Origin: Schistosoma mansoni
Lineage: Eukaryota; Platyhelminthes; Trematoda; Strigeidida; Schistosomatidae
Direction of reading: 5' to 3'
Length of the DNA: 64,000 bases
Assembly: GCF_000237925.1 (NCBI RefSeq)
Contig: NC_031500.1
Span: forward strand, 1,302,001 to 1,366,000
Both the position numbers and the translations under genes were made by a program. Under the pieces are notes generated by a model. The model ran no database searches and had not been told where the DNA came from. It was given only the letters and a program-made list of their open reading frames with translations. Numbering within the stretch: the first letter of the stretch is position 1; each line of letters starts with the position of its first letter. Shown here piece by piece: positions 23,001 through 35,400 of the stretch.

Positions 23001-25120
23001 GTTGATCGTACCAGTGATAATCAGTCAACCATTTTATTATCCTCTGTTCAACTGTCGACAATACCTCAGTTGGTTTATAAGCTGAAGAGCGTTGGTCGAG
23101 ATTATGATTTAAAGCCAGCTTATGTGATGTATGTCGTGGTGTAAGAGGTTGAGCATAAGTATATGAGGTGTTTGCTTAAAAAATGCATGGACGCCGTGAG
23201 GTAACGTTGATTATGAGACATTTTTAGGCTCAGTGTTGTCTCCTGTTTATTATATATTATCGACGAACTCAAAATGAACATCTGAACGATACTTATCAAG
23301 AATCTGTTGTTGAAACAGAAACATCAGCGAAAATAAGTTGTTTGTATTGTGACAAATATTACTTACAGTAGTGTACTATGTTTCCAAGACTTATCATTTC
23401 GAACCAAGTTGATTAGATCTTTGTCACTGGTAAATCAATTAGCCTTTTATTCCATGTTTTTGGAAAAAACAAAGCATTAAAAACCGTGAAATTATTCATC
23501 CTAAATGTTCAGAAAGAGATAAATCGAGGTTGGAGTAATAATTCAATCAATCGCTTGACCAAACGATATCTACTGTATATAAACGAACTAGTTAACATTT
23601 ATTAGAAACATTGATAGGACGTCATAATTTTTCAGATCATTTAAGAGCTACACGAAAATTTGCACTCTGAAGACAAGGTGATTTTGCCTAACATATTATG
23701 GATTTTTTAGACTTTAATTTAGGTAAACCGTGTTCATGAATACTAGTTAGTAAATTGGGTGATATATCGAAGACATCTATACGCGATTCTAATTAAAAAT
23801 ATGAGCAACCAGAAATCTGTTGACGTTCAGGTGTTCGTTTGCTGGATATATGAGCAACTCAAGATACTTGATGAGATACACTTTCATTGAATTATCATGT
23901 TAATAGAGTATTGACTACAAGATGTGGTGATAGTTATCAATTTATGTCACAGACAACTCACAAATTGAGGTTTGTTACAAATTTTGTATGTTATTCAATA
24001 CGGAGTCGCCGTTTTAGATAAATAGTTGTGTATCTCAATCGGGTAATCTAGAAGCTTTGATAGATTCAACAGTATCGATTGGTCGACAAACCATGCAATG
24101 TTAAATAGCTTATCTATCCCATTAGCATTATAATCTTTCACTTATACTGGGATCTTTAATGGGCACCAAAGTGTTGAGCTTGGCTTAAGTGAACAATCAT
24201 AGAAAAGTGGCATTCAACCAGACGTAAGTTTACGGTATTATCATCATTGATAACTGGACGAAAGAAACATAGGCACAAATGATTTACTCATGCCTTCGAC
24301 TTGCATACAGATACTCGTTCATGAAAACCCTTTATTCACAAATGTCAAATGACAAGATGAGAGGATTATTTAGGTGTAATCATTTATAGACGGCCTAACG
24401 TATGAACAGAATTTAGTCACTTTTGCATGTTAATTGCGTCCATTCGGGCTGTCTTCCTCATTACTGCCATTTCAAAATAGTTATGAAGACAAATTAATCG
24501 TATGGAAATAAAACAGGCGGAGTTGTTACAGAGCCGTGAGACAAACGATAAGTAGTGAAAGACTGATGCACTGCAGACAGCATTTTAATGTTTGTCGATC
24601 GAAAGTGGAAATGATGCCAACTTTTTGAAAATAAGCAACGTTATATGAGTTGACCATTTTAAGTAAAACTGAACTTGATCTCTGTCTAATGACGGACGCA
24701 ACTGGTGACAAATGAAAATGCGAAGTTTTGAACATTTATGATGAGTACTACAAATTTGGTGGAAATCAAGTGATTTGATTAGAGATGAAAGCATGTTTGA
24801 CTCGCTGTAAACCACAATGTTCAAATCCAATAGTAGGTGTAAAGGTGATCCCGGAAGTACATTCACAACATGAGTTACGCACTCAATAAAATATATATGG
24901 ACGATTTTGAGTTACTACTTCAGTAAGACTGCATTTTTAATAACCATCAACGTTCATTAACAATGAAGTTGGAAAGTCGACATAAACAATGCGATCAGGA
25001 TAATACGAAACATTGATGCAGGGGCCCTAACAAAGGAGCAGTTGAGCGGTCGTAAAATTTCAAAAATCATAAATCCCTCAAACTGGTAGGGGAAAACGTT
25101 GAGGCTCTAGAGTTGTTTTA
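23001..25120 (+). repeat. Duplicated 3' flank of the importin pseudogene
   Basis: Matches 59500-60610 in pieces: 23030-23210 against 59570-59760, 24400-24900 against 59930-60445, and 25015-25080 against 60545-60605. Copy 1 carries extra sequence at about 23215-24390 that is absent from copy 2, including an R2-like piece at 23935-24080. The 24526-24866 minus-strand frames are not maintained in the other copy. No gene called. Confidence 0.65.
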
Positions 25121-25639
25121 ATGCTCATACATATTCTAGGCTACATAACAACATCTGGGAGACCATAATTATTCGTCTGCATACTTATCTTGTTGGATGA
25201 TTATGAATCACACAGCATAATAGATCAGCACAGCAAATAGAAAGGTTTCGTTTCTCTTCAATTCAGGATGTGCTACAGAATGCAGAAATATGGAATAATC
25301 ATGAGTTCGAAAGTTTCACTGACTTGAATAGGCGAAATTTTGTCGGCGACAAGGTGACTTACGAGAAAATATTTGGATACTTAGCCTGATGGATGACAAT
25401 TTGCAAACGTATTTATCCTAGCAATAAGGAAATCCAAGGTTGTTGAATAATTTTGAACTGGCGGTGGATCATCTTCAGTGATCGAAGAGCAGGTTTATGA
25501 AGGATAATGAACATTTGTTACAATTCAGAATTAGGGTGCATAAATGTGAAGATGAAAGCTAATTCATTTTTGTGAGGTGAATTCAAACTTTATCTGATGC
25601 TTGAACTATACAGAATATAAAGAATTTTCCACCCACTGT
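25121..25639. other. No recognised feature
   Basis: About 520 bases between the importin-associated block and the inverted-duplication arm. No frame, RNA gene or internal duplicate seen. Confidence 0.4.
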
Positions 25640-28260
25640 GGCTCCTTCTTACAATGGCTCACTTGTCCTTATAACGGAATGCTAAAGGTCTGTTAATGTT
25701 TTAAACTCATCTCTTTAGACAAAAAACTATTATCTCTTTCGTCTCCATGGAGAGTTGGAGATAAGGTATTGTGGGCCTGTTGAAGTGTAATGATCCTTGA
25801 CAAATCATTTGACAGTCCGGTCGCTGATTATTGAGCAGTTTACTAACCTTCGTTCAGATCAAGGAAAACCAACGCACGCCTGTCAATTGAAACTATGTAC
25901 TGGCACATGAGGTGGTGTTCACACTCTGTTCCTTGTACCTACTCAGACCGATATATTTCCTCAACATTGTCGTCTGTGTTGCTCAATTATCAAAGTGACC
26001 ATAATGCCTGGACACGGCAAGAGGTAATCCACATTAGGTACTGATAGTGACGTGCGACTTCAAATTTAGCCGGTTGGTCACGACATACTCAAATAACACT
26101 AGTTGACCCCCAATCACTCTACGCAGATCATCCACGTTGGTGATCTGTATTGAGGTTGTCTAGTATTCATCTAACTATCTAAAAACATGAGAGTAGGAAT
26201 CTTTATTGACATAGTTCTTAGCGAACTATTCAATTCCATATGACTTACAGTGAGAACGGATTACAATGGACTACTGATACAGTGGACATATGTGACTCTG
26301 AACGTTCCTAGTTTAATTGACACAATAACATGTTCGTCATCTGACAAGGCCACCTAACTAGATTTTAATTACAAGATAATCTGCTGTGTTTTTGACCTCC
26401 ACATTTTACAGGTGAACAGTCGCTTACTGACTCAGTAAGCACACTTAGATCTCAAGACGTAAATAACTGGCAGTGAAATATGAGTTTGTGTACACGCTAC
26501 CACCAAATTCTAGTTCTGAGGCTTGTCATAATGCCACAGCAACAAACCTGACGGTTAAATAAATGATCAAAAACTGTGATCATAAAATTGTTCTGTCGTA
26601 GAAGGAATGATGGAAAAAATAGTAAAGCTGTTTTTCAATGAAGGTTACTAATGAATAATTTGGCTACCACAATAAAGGATATTGTTAACGAACAAGATTT
26701 CCGTTCGAATAATTTTAATGGGACCTCCGAAACGTATCAACTGTTTTTAATAGTTTAATGCCTGTATTGTTTATGTTAACGTTTCCGGCTTAATGCATTG
26801 ATCATCAAACGTCGCTCATCATAACATTTTCCATTGTTGTTTACGGAAACCTGGAAAAGCATAGTAAGAAATACTGTTGCCACATGTTGTTCACTGTTTC
26901 AACAATTTGCGTCTATAAGTATGATATGCATGTTATGATTCATGACAGGTGAACCCGAATTTTCAGTCTCAGTAATTGTGAGCAAACATGGAAAGAAGTG
27001 AGAAAATCGAGCGATTTTCTTTAGAACGTTAGTTCCGTGGTTATGTTTCAACGTTGTTTGATAAAAGAGTGCTAGATGAGTAGAGGTAGGACAAAAGTGT
27101 TTTACAATTGGTTAGTCCTCACTTGCACCTTCGGACACCGGAACAGACACAATACAACAAAACATTGTGATTTCATGGTGATGTGTGGGTTTTCTCAACG
27201 AACCACTGAGTAAAAAGTATACAGGTTGCAATCTGCTTATTCAAGTACTTTGTACACGTATTCAGTTCTGAATTTCTACTGATATTTGAATAGAACCAGA
27301 CATTTGACTAACGACAACTGATTCTGATTTCCTGTCAAGAGTGAAATAGAACTAATTAGGCATATCATAATTACTGTTTTAATAGGAGATCCATCCAACC
27401 AACTGCATTCACTAGTGATACGGAGAAATCGAAGAACGAAATGAATGATCGTGTCAAAAGCCAATAATGATATTATGTATGGATTATTGTTTGTGTGATT
27501 CCATCGTACAGAAAGAAAACAACAACAGTTCCTGATATGAGAACTAGACTAGGAAGACATCTTGGTGGACACAATAGTGTGAGGACGGTCCTCAAATGAA
27601 CTCATGGAAACTCTAAGTAGCTTCGGAAGAGTCAAAGACACTCCATTTAGTCATCTTTCGGAAGGATAATCCATAATCTTAACGTGTAGATTCCCTATTG
27701 CGAAAATGCTAAAAACCACTGTATGGTGTTAAGATGACTGTAATGATGATTTGGTTTTTACTGAAATCTACAAATACCTGGGAGTTTCGTACCATCTTTG
27801 ACACCGTTCTCAATAAGATCCCTTCTCACTCGTCTTCTAACTTGCGACTTGAAGGATCATATCAGTGAATATGTCAGTTCATAACTGATAAAAGAAATTT
27901 AACAAGATGAGTCGAGCGTTCTCAAATGCAAAATATATTTTTAGATGAAAATGTCTTCTTTATGTTTTCGACATAGTTTTGTTGAGAGATGCCATTTGGA
28001 CTCGAGAAACTAAATAACAAGGCAGTATGTGTTACATCACAAGGGTCAATGACTGCAATGAAACTCAACTCTGTTTCCTAACTTTGTCAATTTACTTAGA
28101 GACCAGTCAGAATGAATCGGGAATTATTATTTCCACCATCTTTGTAAGCAATGGTGGTCGACTCGCCTCATTCTGTGTTTTTCCGCTGTTTTCTTGGTGT
28201 AAATGTGTAATCTAGTGTTTTGATGTGCTATGATTTCGCAATTCATGTTAAGTTTAAAAT
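25640..28260 (+). repeat. Left arm of large inverted duplication, outer part
   Basis: Reverse-complement matches to the right arm: 25640-25700 with 44280-44340, 25980-26660 with 43500-44150, 27110-27190 with 42790-42870, 27400-27460 with 42565-42630, 27590-27720 with 41700-41870, 27800-27900 with 41540-41640, and 28020-28230 with 40900-41080. Parts also recur in direct orientation at 60600-61570. The content is non-coding and AT-rich. Identity is imperfect, so the duplication is old. Confidence 0.8.
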
Positions 28261-28469
28261 TACCTGGATTCATTATGTATCATGCAATTAGAGCATGAAC
28301 AACCATTGTATTGACAGTCAGTAAAGTATGTACGAAATTAAAGAAACACATGTAACACTGTTGTGTACTAGTATAAATGTGTCAATTACTTTGCTGATCA
28401 CATCATTCTCACAAAGATTATAGTGCGAATTTATGCAAACGTTATATGATAGAACATATACTTACGGTG

Positions 28470-28830
28470 AACACGTTCAACTACAACGTAACATCACATG
28501 ATAATTTCTTAGCTATCTATTAGTTTGCATATGGAAATAACACTCAATCAAAAGACAGGTTGTCTTACAACTATGTGTAATTGTGATGTGTGCTACTGTT
28601 GTCGAGAGACATAACTGGTGTATGTCACCAATCAAAAGTGAAATTCCTGGTAGTAGAATGTTAATAACATCGAAGAGAAGAGAATGAGAATAGAGAGTGA
28701 TTGATGTGGAAACGAATGAACAATCAAGTCTAATACAATTGACTGACATATTGCAAATGTAGTATTAAGTGTATGTTCCTCATATTTTACCAAGACATAC
28801 TGTGGTTTTGTATTGAAATACATTTGGTTG
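28470..28830 (-). repeat. Repeat unit R1, copy c
   Basis: Reverse complement resembles 120-420 of R1. The same orientation as here is seen again at 46300-46410 and 56750-56985. The frames at 28513-28749 and 28632-28823 (-) share words with the R1 frame at 83-328 but have no known domain. Confidence 0.65.
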
Positions 28831-29119
28831 TCTACACGTGTGTTCTCCGTGACGATATAACCAAAAAATTAAAGCGATATGGAATGAAGAATAAATGTTA
28901 GAGTTAGTTTAGATACGCTTGATATCACTAAGTCAAAATGCAAAACAAAGTGTTTGCGTGATGAAAGTTTTTATGTATGTTTATATACGTAAATATACAT
29001 TATAAGCTTACCAATTAATACTGATCAGTTGTTCAATCAATAGTGTTACTCTATTCTTATTAGATAAATAACGTACGGATAACATCTTGTCTTTTTTCGA
29101 AACTGAACATTTTCCGTCG

Positions 29120-30580
29120 TGAAAGAGTGGTGAAATTCACAATGGAAAACGTACAATTCCAGGCAATTCAAGTAATGCAACCGAAAAGAGGAACGAACCA
29201 ATAATGCAGTTGCCATAACCAAATATCAATGTAGATGTAGTCTAGAGAACTAAATCGTAGAAAATCAATACAAACGCAAGGGAAAAATGTGACAATGAAT
29301 TATCAATATTAATATCGCGAGTGGAATCGAATGATCAGTGAAATGTTTATCAGAATTTCCATACATAATCAAACAGATTTCTTATAACGATATTTCACCT
29401 GATGATTATGGTATGATAGGTATATATCTTCAATTTTTCGTTGAACACAAATATTATCAACTAAAAGAAGTTGAATTCCAAGTATTGTTGTCACTGAATC
29501 GTATGCCGTCGACTGTAGTGAAAAGCGTTTGACTTGTAAGTTCATATAAAATGCAGTTCCTGACACTTAAATCTCATTTTTATCCATAGTGAAAGATTTG
29601 CCGAACATACTGTACACTACATACAGAATGAAGAGTGTTGGGTTATACGTATACTTCAAGTACACCTTACGTTTGTGTTAATGATATCGTTGATATAAAT
29701 ATCTACCGTTCAATTAAATAGTCAATATAACATGGAGCATAGGTTAAATAGCAAGAAATATTTGCTTCGATATACACAGTTTGTATGATATGGTACTTGA
29801 ATTGAATTCCATTTTAATCGATTGCATCTATCCTAATCTTCACATCCATCTTTCCTAATTCACGAGACCGCTTTTCAATCGTGATTGCCATAGTAATGCC
29901 AATCTTATTACATGGTATATTCACACAATTATTTGATAATTTTCGCTAAAGCTCTAATTACTGTCACTATTAAATGTTGGAATAGTTCAAAGCCTTATGC
30001 GATCAGTTACTTCAAAATCAGTTCATAACAGTAATATTTACGATGATGGTCAATAGTGAGTAAAATACATCAACATTCACTTAGTACAGAGTTCTTAGTT
30101 GTGACTTCTAAAATGACGTAGCCTGGATTCTGTACAGTCTCTGGTTAAGTAATACGTACCCATCCCTCTAGCAGATAAATTTAAAACTCCATGGTAAATT
30201 TTGATAAAGGTCCCATCATAAAGTTTCCAAATATTAATCATGCCAAAAAACCAAAACATATGACTCTATTGCGCTATATTTACCGAAATTTTTGTTTAAC
30301 AAAAGATGACGCTATCAAGGTTTGAGAACAGGATAGCTTACTATATTGAACAAACGTATCTCCAAAAATCTGCCAGTCATGGGATCGAAAAATATGATCA
30401 AGTATCGAAGAATTTACAATGAAATATTTGCTGTGTAAGATCGATGAGTTGTTCACTGAGAAAAATATATATGTTTCACTATTTTCGCTAACAAAAGACC
30501 TTCAAACATCCAGGTCGACAACAGTAACATTCGACGAGAATTTTCGGCATTCTTTTAATCAGCACGAATTTGAAACCAAA
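29120..30580 (+). repeat. Left arm of inverted duplication, inner part
   Basis: 29120-29260 matches 46430-46540 directly and the inverse of 40500-40570. 29310-29590 matches the inverse of 40100-40400. 30290-30560 matches the inverse of 39700-40090. These matches place the inner edge of the left arm near 30580. Confidence 0.7.
29338..29532 (+). other. Unrecognised 64-codon open frame
   Basis: The predicted peptide has a mixed, protein-like composition with 'SPDDYGMIGIYLQFFVEH' and 'YQLKEVEFQVLL'. It is followed five bases after its stop by a GTAAGT that could be a splice donor. The inverted counterpart in the right arm (about 40150-40390) conserves the last 100 bases at DNA level but is broken by stops in the equivalent frame. 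It could be a decayed exon of an unknown gene carried by the duplicated block, or chance. I do not recognise any family. Confidence 0.25.
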
Positions 30581-30819
30581 GAAGCAATATGACGGACGCG
30601 TAATTGAGAAAGCGTTTGAAACGAAGTAAATTCAGTTAGTACAATCCATTGAACAATTTAATGCACAGAAAATTGAATTACAAGTCAGAGTGATAGCAAA
30701 CGGTTTATTGGGATTCAAATATCAGATAAGCAGCAGATCAGCTACTCCATTTTTCTCAGTGACAGAAATTGTAGATATATAGTAATCTGTGAGACCATAC
30801 TCATAACCAGAAATTGCCG

Positions 30820-31090
30820 ACAATACAGTTTTATCGTTTACTCTGAAACGTCTTCAATCGTGTCTGTTGCATAGATTAGATTGCTTTGTATATTTTCATG
30901 GTGACCACATTCTATGATAAGCTGATGGGGCTGATGTAATATGAAAGTGAAACCGATGGACATCATGTAAATCAACGAAGTCAAAGTTTTTTTATATCAC
31001 AAATATTACCGCAAGTAGACCAAGTTACAAGTAGTCAACATTATAAGGGGTTTGACATTGCATGCACTATGTTGAGATAAGGTAGTGTTA
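30820..31090 (-). repeat. GH27-3 downstream flank
   Basis: Inverse match to 16163-16382 behind GH27-1, including the 'AGCTGATGGGGCTGATGTAA' region. It shows that GH27-1 and GH27-3 were duplicated with their 3' flanks. Confidence 0.65.
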
Positions 31091-31265
31091 AGAGGCGGTC
31101 TACAGGAGACCTTCAACCTCTTGTTTGTGCTATTCGGCACTCGTCAGCAAGATTTACCTGTAATCTGGAGGGAACTGATGCTCTTTGACAGATCTGATCC
31201 AATGTCACACAAGAAACCGCTGTGTGACGCTGTGTATCATGCGGATACGCATCTGATTTGATCCT
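31091..31265. mobile_element. Possible small insertion in GH27-3 3' flank
   Basis: This GC-richer stretch (with 'GGCACTCGTCAGCAAG' and a CTGTGTGACG tract) interrupts the otherwise colinear match to the GH27-1 flank. That suggests an inserted element of about 175 bp. No target duplication or terminal repeat is obvious, so its class is unknown. Confidence 0.35.
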
Positions 31266-31424
31266 TAATAATCTAACATTTACGATAACTCATATTTCAA
31301 CACATATATAAGGTGTTATCAATCATAAAAATTCATAAAAATATACTGTATTGTGACAATTCTTGAAACTGTAGTTACTCATCAATCTGACAATCAACGA
31401 GGAGACAAAATGAAACTCGAAGGA

Positions 31425-32582
31425 TTTATGGAAGCATTCATCAGTTCGTGGAATGACTCGAAACATCATTATTCCAGATGGGTTGATAGTAATTGTACAG
31501 TTCTCTGCTAATGCCACGTCTTTGAACCTATCACTAGTGAATACATACAGTAATTCGAACTTATCCCCTGATATCGTATACATCTGTGATTTGAATTCAT
31601 CAAGACCTGTGATAAAGTTGATTGGTCCTCCATCAACACTTGTGTAGACGCAAGTGATCGCTCATTGGATTTTACAATCATCCGATTTTCGTATCCACAA
31701 CTGTACGAACAGAAATTTGTGATTAGGTGTAAAAGGTCTGTTATTATTCAGTACACTAGTAACTAATAACTGGCGTTTCGTCCTATTATCTAATTGTTGA
31801 CCAAGTCAGACGGCTAATTTATAATGCACAATATCAGATCTATGATATTCTGATCGAATATTTCGTCCATAATACCCATCTACATCCTTTATATTGCTTA
31901 ATTAAAAAAATATGAACTTCATTATACTGTTGTGTCATTCTACCAACTCAGTGAGACATATTATGTAATAAAGTATTTCATGAAACACTGAAAGTTACAT
32001 ATTGCCATTGAAACTTTCTGTCCAAGATTTTGTGACAGAAACAAAAAAGTCTCAACACTTTAAAAAAATTTTAATATAATGCAATCGACTCATCTGTATA
32101 TCATTTCGTGATTTCACGAATTCCGCCCGATCTTCAGCTTCACCTTGAACTGTCGCCAACAAATGTTTATTACGCAACAGAGATGCACTGAATTGATCCA
32201 CCTTGTCCATGTCGGTTGAGATGATTAGTAGAGTAGCAAACATACACCACATGCCCATATGACTGCGATTGTGATCATTCGACAGTCCGTTGTTTCCCAA
32301 GACCAACATATCGGTATCGTTCTAGTGCTCATAACTAACCAAATTCGGTTAAATATCGTTGCGAATTTTGTATCCATCTATAGTACTGATTATAGATCCT
32401 CCAGCACTATAGGAGTTGGGAAGAGCACGAATAAGATTGCAGTTGTTCTGTAGTCGCTTCCAGTCAATCGATTTAGGGTTTGCATACCATGAACCTTATA
32501 AAGGATATGTACACAAAAACATTTCAGGTCTCCCAGTTCCATTAAGTAGTCGTGAGAACGTTTCAAAACCCGAGAAAAATTG
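31425..32582 (-). pseudogene. GH27-3: inverted, truncated GH27 pseudogene
   Basis: Minus-strand copy closest to GH27-1. Remaining parts are exon 3 from 'LLNGTGRP' onwards (32582-32094) and exon 4 (31700 to about 31425), with an intron between. Exons 1-2 and the nucleophile region are lost at a breakpoint near 32582. Lesions: TAA in 'CTYPL' context (32506-32508), TAA at 32389-32391, TAG at the conserved Trp of the GHWND motif (32332-32334, the same lesion as GH27-1), and TGA at a Trp in exon 4 (31662-31664). The exon 3 donor is AT instead of GT (32092-32093). 'LLNGTGRP' and 'MYTISGDKFELL' make the identity certain. The shared TAG suggests that GH27-1 and GH27-3 descend from one already interrupted copy. 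Confidence 0.9.
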
Positions 32583-32629
32583 ACTCGTGAGAAGGAGGCT
32601 AGATCTCGTTGTGTTCATCAAAAGTCATT

Positions 32630-32950
32630 CATCTAATCTCGATAGTCACAGTATAAATCGATAAATGACATTTGACATCATAACTATCTTAATTGATGTA
32701 GATACGTTTTCACTGTTTTCATATAATCGTCACGTATGTCAAGATTTGTTGTAGCGACTATGTTCCATTTACTACCGATAAGTTTGTGTAATCTTCTTAT
32801 GTTCTTTAAATCTATTGTTTTCTGTATATGACTTATCTCGCATCTTTTCTGCTTATCGATAACGTGTTATCGAGATTTATCAGCTTTCTGCTGTCAGTTA
32901 CTTTATTGAAATTCAAAAAGATTGTTTATGCCATTGTTGGGGCAAGCCAC
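32630..32950 (+). repeat. Tandem repeat T1, copy 1
   Basis: Matches 33560-33840 in direct orientation, with a shared core from 'CATATAATCGTCACGT' to 'GAAATTCAAAAAGATTGT', and 52110-52420 inverted. Non-coding. Confidence 0.8.
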
Positions 32951-33039
32951 GTCTAATCAGAACTACAGACGTGCCTGTAACCGAAGGCAGCTCATGAGTT
33001 GAGGTTTGTTACTATTTACGTTCTTTGACCAGTAGCAAG

Positions 33040-33180
33040 TAACGTGAACACGCTCGCAGTGACAGGTACTGTGTCCGAATGGATGGGTTAACATCAAAAC
33101 TGTGGTACAGGCACATGCGACTGATGAGTCTTGAGTGGAACGAGACCCGCATTCAGGATCCCACTGCTACTTATCATCTT
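33040..33180 (+). mobile_element. Sm-alpha-type SINE with mutated hammerhead core
   Basis: tRNA-derived head followed by a hammerhead-like part: CTGATGA intact at 33121-33127, but the second core element reads GAGAC at 33142-33146 in place of GAAAC, and stems I and II pair poorly. The tail 'ATCCCACTGC' fits the family. The inverted duplicate at 51870-52020 has the same GAGAC, so the defect predates the duplication. Ribozyme expected to be inactive. Confidence 0.72.
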
Positions 33181-33559
33181 TCTGTGCTTCGGATGAATCA
33201 TCTGACACTTACACTTTTAGTCGTCAGTTTGTGTGTTGAATTTCTTTGATGAAGTCTGTTAACTAAGAAATATATATTGGTTGAATGGAACTTCACAGTT
33301 ATGCTTACCATTACAATTGATCAGTTGGTGTTTTTAAATGTGCATTCTGTGCGGACTCGATTCAAAACCCCTCTCTGATGTTTTCAATAATCTCATCATC
33401 ATGGTCTACATTTATTAAAAAGGCTTCATTTTTGCGAAACTTTACAGAGGTCAAAATAAGGCATGCAATGATCAATTTGACAATGTTAAATGTTAAAAGT
33501 GGTGAACGTGTTCATCAGTTTTGACACAAATATTGTCACATGACAGTAAACGAACGAAA

Positions 33560-33840
33560 CAATCCGACATTTGACAACATAACTATCACGAGTGATAAAG
33601 AAATGGTTTCACTGATCTCATATAATCGTCACGTGTATCCAACTTTGTTGTATTAACTATGTTCCATTTACTACCGATAAGATTGTGTAATTTTCTTATG
33701 TTCTTTAAATCTACTGTATTTGTCTTATCTCGCATCTTTTCTGGTTATTGGTGATGTGTTATCAAGATTTGAGAGCTTCTTGTTGTCAAATGCTTGATTG
33801 AAATTCAAAAAGATTGTCTATGCCACTGTCAGAGGAAGGC
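33560..33840 (+). repeat. Tandem repeat T1, copy 2
   Basis: Second direct copy of 32630-32950. The intervening 33000-33560 holds the SINE and a segment also found inverted at 51686-51860. Confidence 0.8.
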
Positions 33841-34029
33841 TTTCCTTCTCCTATCGCATTCTTATCGTAAGTACCTTGATCACATTCATTTCATCATACA
33901 TTATATCCGCACAAATATCTTATTATTAATACTAAAATCAAAACTATCACAATTAATATGATGAAATTCTCCTACCGTTCATTTTACTTCCATGATTCTT
34001 TATTTTGGTAGATTACTAATATATTGTGT

Positions 34030-34542
34030 TGGAATCGGCACTTTACTTCATATCATTCTGACCCTTATCAACTAAACTGTCTTACATACAAACAACACAA
34101 TTTGGCAGTATTCGTGCCGTAACAGATGTACACGTTCGACATTTCTAACATGTGACATTGTCAAATTCATTAATGCATGCCTTATTTTGACCTTTGTAAG
34201 ATATAGCAGAAATGATGCAATTTTAATGAATGTAGAGCATGAGGATGAAGCTATTGAAAGCATTGGTTTGCTCAAATAGTTTTCATTTTTGAATTGTCAA
34301 TAAGTGAAAATGAAAACACATGACCAAAACTGAGTGATTCGGCTCATTTGTTAATAGTAGAATTGAAGTATTTCGGTCAACCAATTGACATAATGATCAT
34401 GACCCATTATGATGAAGTGAAAATAGTTTCATGATGTTAGATGGAACTAGTCAACTAATGAATCCAGTTCATTTGACAAACTAACAAATCGTGTGATGTT
34501 ACTAGTTAAATGGATTACTTCATTGTACGTGATGATTTAGTT
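34030..34542 (+). repeat. Upstream region of GH27-2 shared with GH27-4
   Basis: Matches 50806-51192 in direct orientation, including an 'AAGTGAAAATGAAAACAC' tract and 'GACAAACTAACAAATCGTG' just before the promoter. It is the only candidate regulatory region kept by two family members. The minus-strand frame 34072-34275 lies in it but has no recognised motif. Confidence 0.65.
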
Positions 34543-34557
34543 GTATATATATATATA
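34543..34557 (+). promoter_or_regulatory. TATA-like tract of GH27-2
   Basis: An alternating TA tract about 25-35 bases before a TCATTG initiator-like sequence (A at 34581) and the GH27-2 leader exon. GH27-4 has a shorter tract at 51193. It occupies the position of the TATAAAT box of GH27-1. Confidence 0.5.
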
Positions 34558-35060
34558 GGAGTGTATTCGCAACTTAACTCATTGTGTCTTTCAAGTGGAA
34601 TGTAAGTGTTGTTACATAATAATTTTATAGTATGTAAATGAAGATTCTGATGGAACTGATTGACTTTTATATTGTATTTGAATATAAATTTTTGTATTGG
34701 AATTGTCTACTGAAGAATGTGGTACAGTTGTAGTGAGTGGAATAATGAAAGCTTGTCCAGATAGCAATTAGTCTACACGTGTATATGATCATTTAATTTC
34801 TTTACAAACTGAGATGTACATGTATGTTCAAAGAATAGGATTTTACGTGTTTCATGGCCGATGGTGTAATAGATTGTATTGGAATAGTAATGCTGTCATT
34901 ATTGAAGAATTATTTAATTACACATTGTATTCGAAACGTATTTATTCAGATGCAACATACTTGTTGATGTATGTCATTTACTGCTGATCATCATATCGAT
35001 AAGTATCAATCGAGGAGATTGGTTGGATTCGAATGTGAATTATTTCATGAAGAACGAATT

Positions 35061-35089
35061 CAATAAAATGAGTGTCCAATAACTGATTC
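35061..35089 (+). repeat. 29-bp direct repeat in GH27-2 intron 1, left
   Basis: Exact repeat at 35372-35400; similarity continues for about 40 bases in each copy. Marks a local tandem duplication of about 311 bp in the intron. Confidence 0.85.
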
Positions 35090-35371
35090 GAACTTACTAT
35101 AAACTCTCAGAGTCCTTTGTTGACAGAGAATCAAAATTTTGTTTGTTTATTCTAACTAGTCTCTCATTCACTGGTTTCACTTTGAGCTTTACACTGACTA
35201 GGACAAACCGGAAATATACTCCTGAGGTTATCGAAGAAATATCAATCAATGTGTTATTTATCAACTTATTAATTTTGTTTTTACCCCAATCACAAATCAC
35301 CATTTGGTTCTAATTGTGCCACGGATTGCTGGATGTCCGTTTAAGAACTGATTAATTTCAGTTGAAATGGT

Positions 35372-35400
35372 CAATAAAATGAGTGTCCAATAACTGATTC
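35372..35400 (+). repeat. 29-bp direct repeat in GH27-2 intron 1, right
   Basis: Exact copy of 35061-35089, followed by 'CTCAGAGTTCTTTGTCGAC', which parallels 'CTCAGAGTCCTTTGTTGAC' after the left copy. Confidence 0.85.
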
